Source: an uncultured Bacteroidota bacterium (lineage in GTDB: Bacteria > Bacteroidota > Rhodothermia > Rhodothermales > UBA10348). Taken from it: DNA of 64,000 bases. The notes beneath the pieces are model-generated. The model was not told the DNA's origin and searched no databases. It saw nothing but the letters and a program-made list of their open reading frames with translations. Positions 31,885 through 41,830 of this stretch are shown here, piece by piece. The DNA is taken from assembly GCA_937876355.1 (NCBI GenBank), contig CALFHN010000041.1:1-64000 (forward strand), written 5' to 3'. Each line of letters starts with the position of its first letter. Within the stretch, counting starts at the first letter, position 1. The position numbers were made by a program, and so were the translations under genes.

Positions 31885-33801
31885 CTAAAGCTCTTTTACG
31901 CAAACGTATGCTTCTGCGGCATGAAATTCGGGTAATCCAAGACCGTTTAACCGCGATGCTGTACCCTGATTGCGATCCCTGGCTCTCTCCCAAAATTCCC
32001 TGATATCGTACGCTCCAGGATACATAGCTCTATCTTTTTGGCTTTCATGCTTAAAAATCGCCTCAATTTTCCGATCTAAGTCGGCTTTAGACATGGGCAA
32101 AAAGACATCAGCGCGATCTATTTCCCACTCTTGCCACGCTCCTCGATAGAGCCATACCATTGGATGTTTAGATTCATCCGGGTATTTTTTCTTGAATTCG
32201 ATTAATGCCCTTTTTATAGCAAAATAACACATTCTATGCGTTCCGTGTGGATCTGAAAGATCGCCAGCCACAAAAATGTGTTCCGGCATTTTTTCTTCCA
32301 ACATGGATAATACGATCTGTACGTCCACATCGTTAATGGGCATTTTTCTAACTTTTCCAGTCTTGTAAAAAGGCATGTCCAAGAAACGTGCGTGTTCTTG
32401 ACCCAGTCTCATTACTTCGATGCCAGCTACTGCCTCAGAATACCGGATGAACGCTTTTATCTGCTGAACTTCCAAAGCATCCACGTTTCCAAGGGGCTTA
32501 GTTGACATAGCCTTGCTCAACTTAGTGAGCTTGGTGTGTAGGCTACCTACCGAATCGTTGTCGATAAAAAGCCCGCCCGCCATTTCCATAAATCGAATGT
32601 AACGCCGGACATCTGAATCAAAAACAGCTACCGAACCATTGGTCATGTAAGCAATTGTAACGTCGTTTTTATTCTCTACTAAGCTATCAAGCATTCCACC
32701 CATTGAAATAACGTCGTCGTCAGGATGCGGACTAAAAACGATGACCTCCTGCTTTGTGGGTAGGTCTTCTGCATACCGAATGCGGCGTCGTAAGCTCTCA
32801 AAAACGTGCTTACAAAGATGATCCGTATTTTCATGCGTGTACGTAAGGCTGTGCAGATGATGCCTTTGAAAGTCGCCTTCCTCCAAGCGCAAAATGGCTT
32901 TGCTTACCTTTTCAGCCAGCCAAATAACCGCTCGAACGGAAAGGTCTTCGGTCCACTCGACTTGCTTAACTACCCATGGCGTTTTTATCCGAGTAAACTC
33001 GCCTGAGGCTGCTTCATCACAATAGATAGTTACATCCCGGTGTTTTTGAAGAAAAGATGCCGTGATTTCGTCCGTGGGCTCTTCTTCCACGGCCTTCATC
33101 ACAATTGGCGCCTTGTGTTCTCCGGTAGCCATCAAAATGATCTCGTGGGCGTCCAAAATGGTACCCACTCCTATCGTTATGGCCTCTTTAGGTACGTTTT
33201 CATCGCCGAAAAAGTCGCTCGCAGCATCTTTTTTGGTTATTTCATCCAAAATAATCAGGCGCGTGCGCGTTTTAATTCCCGAGCCCGGTTCGTTAAATCC
33301 GATGTGTCCACTTCGACCAATTCCTAAAACGAGGAGATCAAGTCCACCTGCTTTCCGGATTTTGTGCTCGTACGAAAGACAATACTCCTCAATATTTTCT
33401 CTCGGGATGTCACCGTTTGGGATGTGAATATTCTCTTTAGGAATATTCACGTGGTCAAAAAAGTTCTCATGCATGAAGCGATGATAGCTCTGAAGACTAT
33501 CTGGCTTCATCGGGAAATACTCGTCTAAGTTGAACGTTACAACATTGGAAAAATCCAAACCTTCCTCGTTGTGAAGGTCAATCAAGTGCTGATAGACGCC
33601 AATCGGAGTCGAGCCAGTGGGGAGTCCCAGTACAACTTTTTTTCCGGTAGCTCTTCGTTCAGTAATCAAGGAAGCGATTCGTTTTGCAACTTGAATTGAA
33701 AGTTGCCCGGGCTGATCGAAAATCAAAACTGGAATTTTTTCACGCTGTGAGCCTTCTGTCGTATTGCCCTCAAAAGGCTGACCACCGTCTTTAGATGACA
33801 T
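31885..33801 (-). CDS. nagB: Glucosamine-6-phosphate deaminase fused to a PIG-L/LmbE-type deacetylase domain
   Basis: N-terminal NagB motifs (GLPTGSTPIGVYQHLI, TFNLDEYFPM, LGIGRSGHIGFNEPG); C-terminal PIG-L motif VIVFSPHPDDDVISMGGMLDSL; start at MSSKDGGQ. Confidence 0.93.
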   Translation of the reverse strand: MSSKDGGQPFEGNTTEGSQREKIPVLIFDQPGQLSIQVAKRIASLITERRATGKKVVLGLPTGSTPIGVYQHLIDLHNEEGLDFSNVVTFNLDEYFPMKPDSLQSYHRFMHENFFDHVNIPKENIHIPNGDIPRENIEEYCLSYEHKIRKAGGLDLLVLGIGRSGHIGFNEPGSGIKTRTRLIILDEITKKDAASDFFGDENVPKEAITIGVGTILDAHEIILMATGEHKAPIVMKAVEEEPTDEITASFLQKHRDVTIYCDEAASGEFTRIKTPWVVKQVEWTEDLSVRAVIWLAEKVSKAILRLEEGDFQRHHLHSLTYTHENTDHLCKHVFESLRRRIRYAEDLPTKQEVIVFSPHPDDDVISMGGMLDSLVENKNDVTIAYMTNGSVAVFDSDVRRYIRFMEMAGGLFIDNDSVGSLHTKLTKLSKAMSTKPLGNVDALEVQQIKAFIRYSEAVAGIEVMRLGQEHARFLDMPFYKTGKVRKMPINDVDVQIVLSMLEEKMPEHIFVAGDLSDPHGTHRMCYFAIKRALIEFKKKYPDESKHPMVWLYRGAWQEWEIDRADVFLPMSKADLDRKIEAIFKHESQKDRAMYPGAYDIREFWERARDRNQGTASRLNGLGLPEFHAAEAYVCVKEL

Positions 33802-33997
33802 AATCTTGATGTGAGGATGTATTAAAAGGGCGAAAAGGAATAATACACTAACGGAAACTGTATTGATTGGAATGTTTGACAAAAATTTTGATCAAAGTTT
33901 GACATGTCGGTGCCACTCTGTATAGGCATTCGTCCTACAATCAAAGGTGTGTCTAGACTGACAACGAACATAGCGTCCCACCCCCACTATCTCGCCT

Positions 33998-34012
33998 AGA
34001 AATTCAATTTCT
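33998..34012. promoter_or_regulatory. Short perfect inverted repeat upstream of the nifJ remnant
   Basis: AGAAATT-C-AATTTCT, 7-bp arms with 1-nt spacer, about 45 bp before the ORF start. Confidence 0.3.
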
Positions 34013-34057
34013 TGTAGTTAGAGAACCGGTCTACTTGCATAAAACTGAGAGAAGTAG

Positions 34058-34699
34058 ATGAAAGGGCGATTATCAACTATGGATGGCAATCAGGCTGCGG
34101 CGCACGTTGCTTACCGTACCAGCGAAGTCATTGCCATTTATCCAATTACCCCCGCCTCTGCGATGGGAGAATTATCAGATTTGTGGAGGGCTCAAAACAA
34201 GCCCAATATTTGGGGAACTGTGCCCCGGGTCATCGAAATGCAGTCGGAAGGCGGGGCCTCGGTAATTGTTCTTTTCAATCGGTTTTATCAACCAGATATT
34301 GATATTCAATCGCTCGAAGTTCAACCCAAACTAAATCTTTCGACATCACATGCCTTACGGTTACCTCTTCGATGGATAGCCATGTTGTATGGCCGAGTTC
34401 CTGCTGATTTGGCACTCACTAGTGGAGTACACACGTATCAAGATGCACTAATAGGGTTGATGGCTGGCTCATCGGTCGTAATGATGGCGTCAGAACTGCT
34501 CAAAAATGGGTTAGGGCGCATTCAGGAAATAAACGAACACATGAAAGAGTGGATGGACGAGAATGAGTATGAATCCGTTGAACAGCTTCAAGGAAGTATG
34601 AGCCAAATTCATGTCGCAAATCCGACTGCTTTCGAACGCGCCAACTACATGCACGTTTTAAGATCATGGCGCGAAGATCCTAACGGCGTCGCTCTATAG
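34058..34699 (+). pseudogene. Chimeric remnant: N-terminus of pyruvate:ferredoxin (flavodoxin) oxidoreductase joined in frame to C-terminus of dihydroorotate dehydrogenase-like protein
   Basis: Residues ~1-67 ([36 protein letters not shown]...[12 protein letters not shown]) are NifJ-like; the rest ([78 protein letters not shown]...) is DHODH-like. Confidence 0.8.
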
Positions 34700-34815
34700 C
34701 AAAATTGCTCCTTCGCAACTTTGAATAGCCCGGTTGCAAGTGTACTTTTGGGAAACTAGCCGTAGGCTGGTTTCCCAAATTTGCATTGTCAAACGTCCAA
34801 TTCCCATTGATTATT

Positions 34816-36534
34816 ATGCCTCGATTCGTTCGCCATTTTAGCGTATTTGTTCTTTTCATTGCGCTTGTTTCTCTTCCATCGTGCACTCCACAAGACCTCC
34901 CCACCGGGTCTGTTCGCGGCGGAATCGTCTCGACTGCGCAACACGTTGCCTCTGATGTTGGCCGAGATATATTGCAACAGGGCGGAAATGCGGTAGACGC
35001 CGCAATTGCCACTGCATTTGCTTTAGCGGTTGTGCATCCGGCAGCTGGAAATATTGGTGGTGGAGGTTTTCTTGTCTACCACGGTGCTGATGGCAAGGTT
35101 ACCACCTTCAACTTTCGCGAGAAAGCTCCTGCGGCTGCAGGTCCGGCCATGTTTTTAACGGATGGGGAGATTGATGAGGTAAAACACCATCGGGCGCTCA
35201 CCTCTACTGGCGTCCCTGGAACCGTGGCTGGATTGGCCTTGGCGCACAAGAGATTAGGATCTCTTCCATGGGCAGATTTGCTTGAGCCTGCCATTCGGCT
35301 TGCGGAAGAAGGATTCCCCTTCACTGAAAATTTAATGGATTTCCAGGAGCGCATTTTAGATTCGGCGTCGTCCAATCCTATTTATGCCTCAACAGTACGT
35401 GCATTTTTGAAAAATGGCACTGAGGCTCATGCTACGGGCGAATTGTTGATCCAAAAAGATTTGGCAGAATCCCTCAAGCGTATTCGCAACAATGGGGCAG
35501 ATGGTTTTTACAAAGGTGAAACGGCCCGCTTGATGGCTGAATTTATGGCGGCAAACGGCGGCCTTATCACCGAACAAGATATGGCCGATTACCAAGCTGA
35601 AGAACTCCCAGCAATCCACGGCACCTACCGAGGTTACGACATCTATTCAATGCCCCCTCCTTCCTCCGGTGGTATAGCCATCGTTACTATGCTAAACATA
35701 TTGGAAGAATATGACATGGGGGCAATAGAGCATAATTCCGCACCCTACTTGCACCTGCTTACCGAGGCAATGCGCCGAGGGTTTGCTGACCGCGCTCAAT
35801 TTATTGGGGATCCCAATTTTAATCCAGATATGCCTGTAGACTGGCTTACTTCCAAGAAACACGCGGTCGACCTTGCATCTTCGATCAACCCAGATGCGGC
35901 TTCCCCTAGCGATTCAAGCACATTTAATGGCTTTATGCCGTATGAAAGCGAAGAAACGACTCACTTTTCTGTAGCGGATGAAGCCGGGAATACGGTCTCG
36001 ATGACCTACACACTTGAAAACAGCTATGGCAATTCAATTGTTGTGGAGGGTGCAGGCTTTTTACTTAATAATGAAATGGGTGACTTCAATCCAAAACCCG
36101 GCCATACAGACCGCAGTGGCAACATTGGTACACTTCCGAATCTGACGGCGCCAGGAAAACGAATGCTTTCTTCAATGACTCCAGTGATTGTCGGCCAAAA
36201 CGGCCGTCCAGTGATGGCCATTGGAAGCCCAGGAGGCCGAACCATTATCAATACGTCGCTTCAGGTTGTTCTAAATGTTTTAGACCACGGAATGAGCATA
36301 GGAGATGCCATCGAAGCAGGGCGTATTCATCACCAATGGTTGCCTGATCGGACTTCATACGAATCTACTCGTTTCACAGCTGAAACGATGAGCGCTTACG
36401 AACACCTCGGGCATACCATTTCTTCCAGAAATGGGCAAGGAAGTGCAATGGGAATTTGGATCGATTGGAAGGCGGGGGTTAAATATGGCGCCTCAGACTC
36501 CAGAAGCTCCGAAGGAAGTGCATCTGGGTATTAG
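34816..36534 (+). CDS. ggt: Gamma-glutamyltransferase
   Basis: GGNAVDAAIATAFALAVVHPAAGNIGGGGFLVYH; nucleophile region EETTHFSVADEAGNTVSMTYTLENSYGN. Confidence 0.95.
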   Translation: MPRFVRHFSVFVLFIALVSLPSCTPQDLPTGSVRGGIVSTAQHVASDVGRDILQQGGNAVDAAIATAFALAVVHPAAGNIGGGGFLVYHGADGKVTTFNFREKAPAAAGPAMFLTDGEIDEVKHHRALTSTGVPGTVAGLALAHKRLGSLPWADLLEPAIRLAEEGFPFTENLMDFQERILDSASSNPIYASTVRAFLKNGTEAHATGELLIQKDLAESLKRIRNNGADGFYKGETARLMAEFMAANGGLITEQDMADYQAEELPAIHGTYRGYDIYSMPPPSSGGIAIVTMLNILEEYDMGAIEHNSAPYLHLLTEAMRRGFADRAQFIGDPNFNPDMPVDWLTSKKHAVDLASSINPDAASPSDSSTFNGFMPYESEETTHFSVADEAGNTVSMTYTLENSYGNSIVVEGAGFLLNNEMGDFNPKPGHTDRSGNIGTLPNLTAPGKRMLSSMTPVIVGQNGRPVMAIGSPGGRTIINTSLQVVLNVLDHGMSIGDAIEAGRIHHQWLPDRTSYESTRFTAETMSAYEHLGHTISSRNGQGSAMGIWIDWKAGVKYGASDSRSSEGSASGY

Positions 36535-36641
36535 TATTACATCGATCTGGATCGATTTGAGTGCGCTGAACCTCTCACCATTTCACTCAAGTTACTACAG
36601 CTATAATCTCCCCATTACTCGCCTCAAAGGCGCCCGCTGAT

Positions 36642-36866
36642 ATGGATATTGTTCAATTTCTTCTTTCGGTTATCAACCTGGTTTTGGCCTTAGTAGTCCT
36701 CTTTGGAGGCCGCTTTTTCATGGGGAAAATTCAGGAGTTGCAGGATCAAATTAGGGCTCTTGAGAACCAACAAGCCATCCAAAAAGTAGTTACTCAGCCA
36801 ATAAAATCTTTTCTTCCAGAAGATCCGGATGACAAGGAACGAAAGTCGCCCCAATGGGACGTGTAA
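36642..36866 (+). CDS. Small single-TM hypothetical protein
   Basis: 74 aa; N-terminal TM helix then coiled-coil-like segment; sits between ggt and a convergent gene. Confidence 0.55.
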   Translation: MDIVQFLLSVINLVLALVVLFGGRFFMGKIQELQDQIRALENQQAIQKVVTQPIKSFLPEDPDDKERKSPQWDV

Positions 36867-36910
36867 TCTCCATTGGGTTTGTTCTTTCGCCCTAGATCTG
36901 ACTCAGAATC

Positions 36911-39175
36911 CTATTTTTCCCCTGGATGGTAGGTTCGCTCGGTGTGCTTTGAGATGTCTGTGTCGTAAAAGTATACTGGGCGAAGTTTTCCGGTCGCATA
37001 CAATTCCGCTTGATCATTAAAGTGTCGGTTCTCAGGATTTCCGTTTTGACCACCAGCCGTGACGGCGATGGCTCGCAACGAGTCCCCGAACTCAACAATG
37101 GCAACAAATGAGTTGCCGCGCGTTCCGTACAATTTTTTGGTGTCATTGAATGTCCTTTGCCCGTAGGCGGCCAATGAGCCCCACGTTGAAGAGGCAAAAC
37201 CAACGGGAATGCTTGGCTGGCTATCGTCAAAGGGTTGAACAATATCTCCAGTTAGACGCTGAAAGCGATTTATCTGACCCCATGCAATATCCCACGTTCC
37301 AAAATCCGCTTCCAGTTTCTGACTTGCTGACAAGACAGCCTCTAGCCAAATTTCAGGGTGGTCGCCCGACTCCATAAAGTGAGCATTGGTTACACCTTCA
37401 TCCCGGGCGTGCGCTCGCGCTCTACTTTGAAAGTCTTCTGCCCAATAGATAGCTAGTGAAGTGGCATTTGATTCTACTCCTGATCGCTTATTCCACGACC
37501 GAAGTGCGGCTACTTGGCCTGAAACGGCCTTCTTCAAGGAATCGCTATCGGGAGTGTTGTCAAAAGCTCTCAGCAATCTAGGGATTAACTCGTCAAAGGC
37601 TGTCAGATAAGAATCATATGCTGCTTCTCGCAAGGACTCGATGGTGAAGTCCATTTTGCCATCTAGCACCTTAATCGCGTGGAGTCCACGAGCATTTTCG
37701 CCTGTGGTATTCATATAGCGAGGAAAATCTTCCGCTTTGGGGCTATTTGCGCCCGTTACTGAAAAAGGCCAATTATTGGTGTTTTGAATCCAACCATTGG
37801 CCGGGTTTTTGACCAAAACTGATTCTTGTATTCCGTGAAGTCCCTTCCAGTCTGTTTCTGACGTGCTCCCATCTACCGGAAGCGAATAGTCGATCGCATT
37901 ATTTCGAACCGGTACAAAGTTGGAATGGAAGTAAACGATGTTACCATCTGCATCGGCATACACCGTGTTGTTGGATGAATTGGTGTGAAACTCCATCGAT
38001 GCATAAAATTGATCGTAATTTTGAGCTTTGGTTCTCAAATAGGACTGTTGAAGCGCCTTTAGGGGTTCCTCCATGATTTTGAATGCGACCCATTTCCCGT
38101 CTACCTCGCTCACAATCGGTCCGTGTTCGCTCCTGTAGACTGTAAAGGACTTATCACTCATCTTGCCCCCATTTTTATAAAGAATGGTCACTTTTTTGGC
38201 AATTAAGGGTTTCTCTACCCCGTCATACAGGTAGTACATCCCGTCGCTTTTTTCGACGATAGTTTCCAAAAACTGATCTATGTTGTCGGCCGCCGAAGAA
38301 GTGTGCATCCAGCCTGTTTTTTCATTAAAACCCTGATAGACAAAAAATTGTCCCCACGTAACGGCGCCGTATGCATTGAGTCCTTCTTCGCTAACCATGT
38401 GCACTTCTGCTCGGAAATAAAAGGACGTGTGGGGGTTGATCAAGAGTAGAGCGTTTCCATTTTGAGTGTTTGACGGAGCGATGGCAAATCCGTTCGAGCC
38501 ACTCGGCTCCGATACAAATCCATTTACGAAGGTATCATCACTAATCGTCCCCGAAACAGCTTCTAGTTCGTCGGGATTTACAGCAGCCATTTGCTCGGGT
38601 TTTAATGAAGCATGAGATGCGATCGCTTCACCTGGTTTTTCACCATAAAAAGATTCAAGATCACGCATGGAAACTCGCTCAATATCCCCTCCAATGCTTC
38701 CTTCACTGAAAGAAAGCGCCATCCATGGCTCAAATCTTGTCAAAACCCGCGCTTTTACCTCTGGATGACTGGCTAAATAATAATTTAATCCGTCAGCCCA
38801 CCCATTCATTAACATTTTTAACCATTCAGGACTTTCTTCGTACATCAGCTGAAGTGCCGCAGGATCGATGAATAACCTCATACGAAGGTCTCGATAGATT
38901 TCAGATTCCCCTTCCGCTTCAGCAAGACGGCCCATCGAATTAAGAAAATTAACTTCAATACGATTAAAATCGTCCTCGGCCTGCGCGTACAACAAGCCAA
39001 AAACTACATCGGCATCCGTCTTCCCGTAGATATGCGGAATGCCCCAATCATCGCGAATAATAGTTACTCGATCAGCTCTTTCCTTCCAGGAAGCAATTTC
39101 TTCCGCCGTGAACGGACTATCTGAACTTGAACAACTGGTAAAGCCAAAGGCAAAAAGGACAAGAAGTTTTTTCAT
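36911..39175 (-). CDS. Penicillin acylase family protein (Ntn hydrolase), lipoprotein
   Basis: Lipobox FTSCSSS; DDWGIPHIYGKTDADVVFGLLYAQAEDDFNRIE; putative beta-chain Ser in SGSNGFAIAPSNT. Confidence 0.92.
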   Translation of the reverse strand: MKKLLVLFAFGFTSCSSSDSPFTAEEIASWKERADRVTIIRDDWGIPHIYGKTDADVVFGLLYAQAEDDFNRIEVNFLNSMGRLAEAEGESEIYRDLRMRLFIDPAALQLMYEESPEWLKMLMNGWADGLNYYLASHPEVKARVLTRFEPWMALSFSEGSIGGDIERVSMRDLESFYGEKPGEAIASHASLKPEQMAAVNPDELEAVSGTISDDTFVNGFVSEPSGSNGFAIAPSNTQNGNALLLINPHTSFYFRAEVHMVSEEGLNAYGAVTWGQFFVYQGFNEKTGWMHTSSAADNIDQFLETIVEKSDGMYYLYDGVEKPLIAKKVTILYKNGGKMSDKSFTVYRSEHGPIVSEVDGKWVAFKIMEEPLKALQQSYLRTKAQNYDQFYASMEFHTNSSNNTVYADADGNIVYFHSNFVPVRNNAIDYSLPVDGSTSETDWKGLHGIQESVLVKNPANGWIQNTNNWPFSVTGANSPKAEDFPRYMNTTGENARGLHAIKVLDGKMDFTIESLREAAYDSYLTAFDELIPRLLRAFDNTPDSDSLKKAVSGQVAALRSWNKRSGVESNATSLAIYWAEDFQSRARAHARDEGVTNAHFMESGDHPEIWLEAVLSASQKLEADFGTWDIAWGQINRFQRLTGDIVQPFDDSQPSIPVGFASSTWGSLAAYGQRTFNDTKKLYGTRGNSFVAIVEFGDSLRAIAVTAGGQNGNPENRHFNDQAELYATGKLRPVYFYDTDISKHTERTYHPGEK

Positions 39176-39268
39176 CGCGGGGGCAGGTTTGGTGGAATTG
39201 CAAAATATACAACCCTTAAATCAAAAGAGGCTTCTGTTCAATATGCGAAATCAATCGCGAAACCTTAG

Positions 39269-40240
39269 TCAGTAGGACCATCTCGTTGGAGTGCGGTCCC
39301 ACCTATGGTTTCTAAGCTCCTGATGGAGATCTTCGGACAAGGGACCCGCGTCTGAACAGGAAATATTTCCGGTCACGTGCTGATAAGCCCTCATTCCCGG
39401 AATAATGGTCGTGATATCTGAATTGTTAAGTATAAAACGAAGCGCCATCTCTGGAAGCGTCATTCCTTCGGGTACAATGCGTTTCAGTTTTTCAGCACGT
39501 TCTACGCTGGGGACTAGGTTTTCGGGTACAAAATAAAGGTTTCTCCAGTCCCCTTTCGGCCACGTGGATTCAACAGTGAGATTGCCAGTCAGGGTGCCTT
39601 CATCAAAGGGCACTCGCGCGATAACAGCCACATCATTCTCGCGACACGCCGGAAAAAGTTCGTCCTCCGGATCCTGATCAAAAATATTATAAATCACTTG
39701 TACAGAATCAACATAACCACTCGAAACCGTTTTTAACCCATTCCAAGGCTCCCATCTATTGATTGAGATTCCGACTCCACGAATCACTCCTTCTGACTTC
39801 AAGTCTTCGATTGCCCTTATCCACCGCTCATCTTCGGCCCACGCATCTTCCCAAACATGAAATTGAATTAAATCGAAATACTCCAATCCCGAATTTTTCA
39901 AACTGAGTCCAACAAACTGCTTAATATGCTCAACTGGAAAACATTCGTCCATTGAAAATCCCCTTTTGCTTGGCCACCTCTTGTTTTTGGGCGGTATTTT
40001 GGTCGCTGTATAGATTTCCTTTTTAGGATTTGCTCTTACTAGATCTCCTAGAAGTGCCTCGGATCGACCTTCACCATAGGCCCAGGCCGTATCGAAAAAA
40101 TTGCAGCCCAGATCGAGCGATAGCTGAAGTGCCTCGAGCGACTGCGCATCATTGGAGTCAGACCACGATCCCATGCCCCACATTCCATGTCCTATCTCAC
40201 TCACATTCCAGCCTAATCGTCCAAATTTTCTGGTTTTCAT
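39269..40240 (-). CDS. Aldo/keto reductase
   Basis: MKTRKFGRLGWNVSEIGHGMWGMGSWSD; FFDTAWAYGEGRSEALLGDLV; start at 40240 because the longer ORF runs into the neighbouring amidohydrolase. Confidence 0.93.
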   Translation of the reverse strand: MKTRKFGRLGWNVSEIGHGMWGMGSWSDSNDAQSLEALQLSLDLGCNFFDTAWAYGEGRSEALLGDLVRANPKKEIYTATKIPPKNKRWPSKRGFSMDECFPVEHIKQFVGLSLKNSGLEYFDLIQFHVWEDAWAEDERWIRAIEDLKSEGVIRGVGISINRWEPWNGLKTVSSGYVDSVQVIYNIFDQDPEDELFPACRENDVAVIARVPFDEGTLTGNLTVESTWPKGDWRNLYFVPENLVPSVERAEKLKRIVPEGMTLPEMALRFILNNSDITTIIPGMRAYQHVTGNISCSDAGPLSEDLHQELRNHRWDRTPTRWSY

Positions 40241-40298
40241 AATTTTTGTTTTATCAATTGAATATGGGACGGTACGTCCTTTAATCGTCTCATCAATT

Positions 40299-41480
40299 TT
40301 ACTGAGAATCCAAGATTTGGCCTCGTAGGATGACGGAATGCACCGCGCCCAAGTTTCGCATATCCGCGAGCGGATTTTTGTCCAAAAGCACCATGTCAGC
40401 CGCTTTTCCAACCTTAATACTTCCCCGCTCTCCAGCTAACCCCGAAAAACTTGCAGCCCCAGAAGTTGTCATTTTGAGAACGTCCATCGGAGGAATTCCA
40501 GCCCGTACAAATGAAATCATTTCGCCATGCAGGCCGGTTCCTGGTTTCTGTGGCCATTCTCAATATGCAAAATTGGCACCCAACAACAAGGACACGCCGG
40601 CGTCAAAAAAGCGTTTAAAAATCACATATGCGTGTTGAATGCGAGCATCCTTTGAAGGATCATCGCCACGCACCTCGATCGGAGCGATCATACTATACAT
40701 CGCGGGAGAAACCCAAGTACCATTTTTTAGGAAAACCTCGATTACTTCCTGGATTTCAGCATCCGAAAGCCTCAAATACGGACTCATATGTTCGATGCTT
40801 CGAAGTCCAAGATCAGAAGCCGAAACAGCACTAAGTCCTTGTGGGACATGCCCTACAACCGTCATGTCTAATTTTTTTCCTTCATCTACAAGCGCTGCAA
40901 CCAACCCAGCACTAATCAGTGGTTGAATTTTGATAAAGTCCACGCCTCGTTTTTTTAACGTATGAACTGCGGCACGCGCTTCATCTTCAGAACTCACTTT
41001 TAATCGATACTCATCCTCAGCCTCAAGCCCTTCAACGTAAGGGCCACACCATATCATAGATGGTCCGAGTAGTATTCCATCGTCAATTCCTTGCTTCCAC
41101 TCTTCAATTTCATTTGGGTCTCCCCCCAACTCTCGAATGCTGGTCACCCCTGCGTTGACCAACATGCCCAGCGCATCTTCTCCCCAATACGAGAGGTGGG
41201 CGTGCATGTCCCACAAGCCGGGAATAAGAAATTTTCCAGTGCCATCTATAACGAGGGCGTCTTCGGGAATCTGTGGAATTTGACCATGTGTGACGGAGAT
41301 GATCTTTCCCTCTTGAAAGATAACAGCGGCATTTTCAAAGGTTCGATCTGATTCACCATCAATTAGCGTAACAGAGTGTATCACAACACGTTGCGCCTGC
41401 CATGCTGCCACAGGACTAGACCATAGCAAGAGCCCAATTAGGAAAATTAGTGGACGAAAAAGGGAGCATTTGGATTTCAT
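40299..41480 (-). pseudogene. Amidohydrolase family protein interrupted by an in-frame TGA
   Basis: 41480-40563 encodes exported amidohydrolase N-terminus (LWDMHAHLSYWGEDALG, TVVGHVPQ, RSIEHMSP, LLLGANFAY); TGA at 40562-40560; same frame continues EWPQKPGTGLHGEMISFVRAGIPPMDVLKMTTSGAA...GKAADMVLLDKNPLADM to stop at 40299. Confidence 0.82.
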
Positions 41481-41578
41481 TTGCACTATCGAACTGTTGC
41501 ACTCGCACCATTCGGCGTTTCTTGAATTGGTCATTTTAAGAAGAGAACTCTACAGGTCAATATCGCTACCAAACGTTT

Positions 41579-41647
41579 ATGAAAAACGCTGCTAGCCATC
41601 TTATTTATTTGGGTTTGATGATGATGGTCTTCACGGGCTGCGATTGA
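41579..41647 (+). other. 22-codon mini-ORF resembling a bare lipoprotein signal peptide
   Basis: MKNAASHLIYLGLMMMVFTGCD*, ending right after a lipobox-like FTGC. Confidence 0.35.
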
Positions 41648-41830
41648 GGTTAAACTAAGCTCGACCTAGCTCAGACACCAGTTCTAGGCACGCATCGATT
41701 CAAATGAAAAGCACCCGGGAATTCACGTTCGGGCCCTGCGTGATTTCACGTCAACTTTCATTGCACCTATTACATGTCTTGTTGCTAAATTGAAGCCTTC
41801 ACCCAGAAAACTAAAACGCCCAAGTCGCTC

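Noticed and set aside
40241-40411. 57-residue N-terminal extension of the aldo/keto reductase ORF
   Set aside because: It overlaps the 3' part of the amidohydrolase on the same strand in another frame; the conserved family start is MKTRKFGRLGW at 40240.
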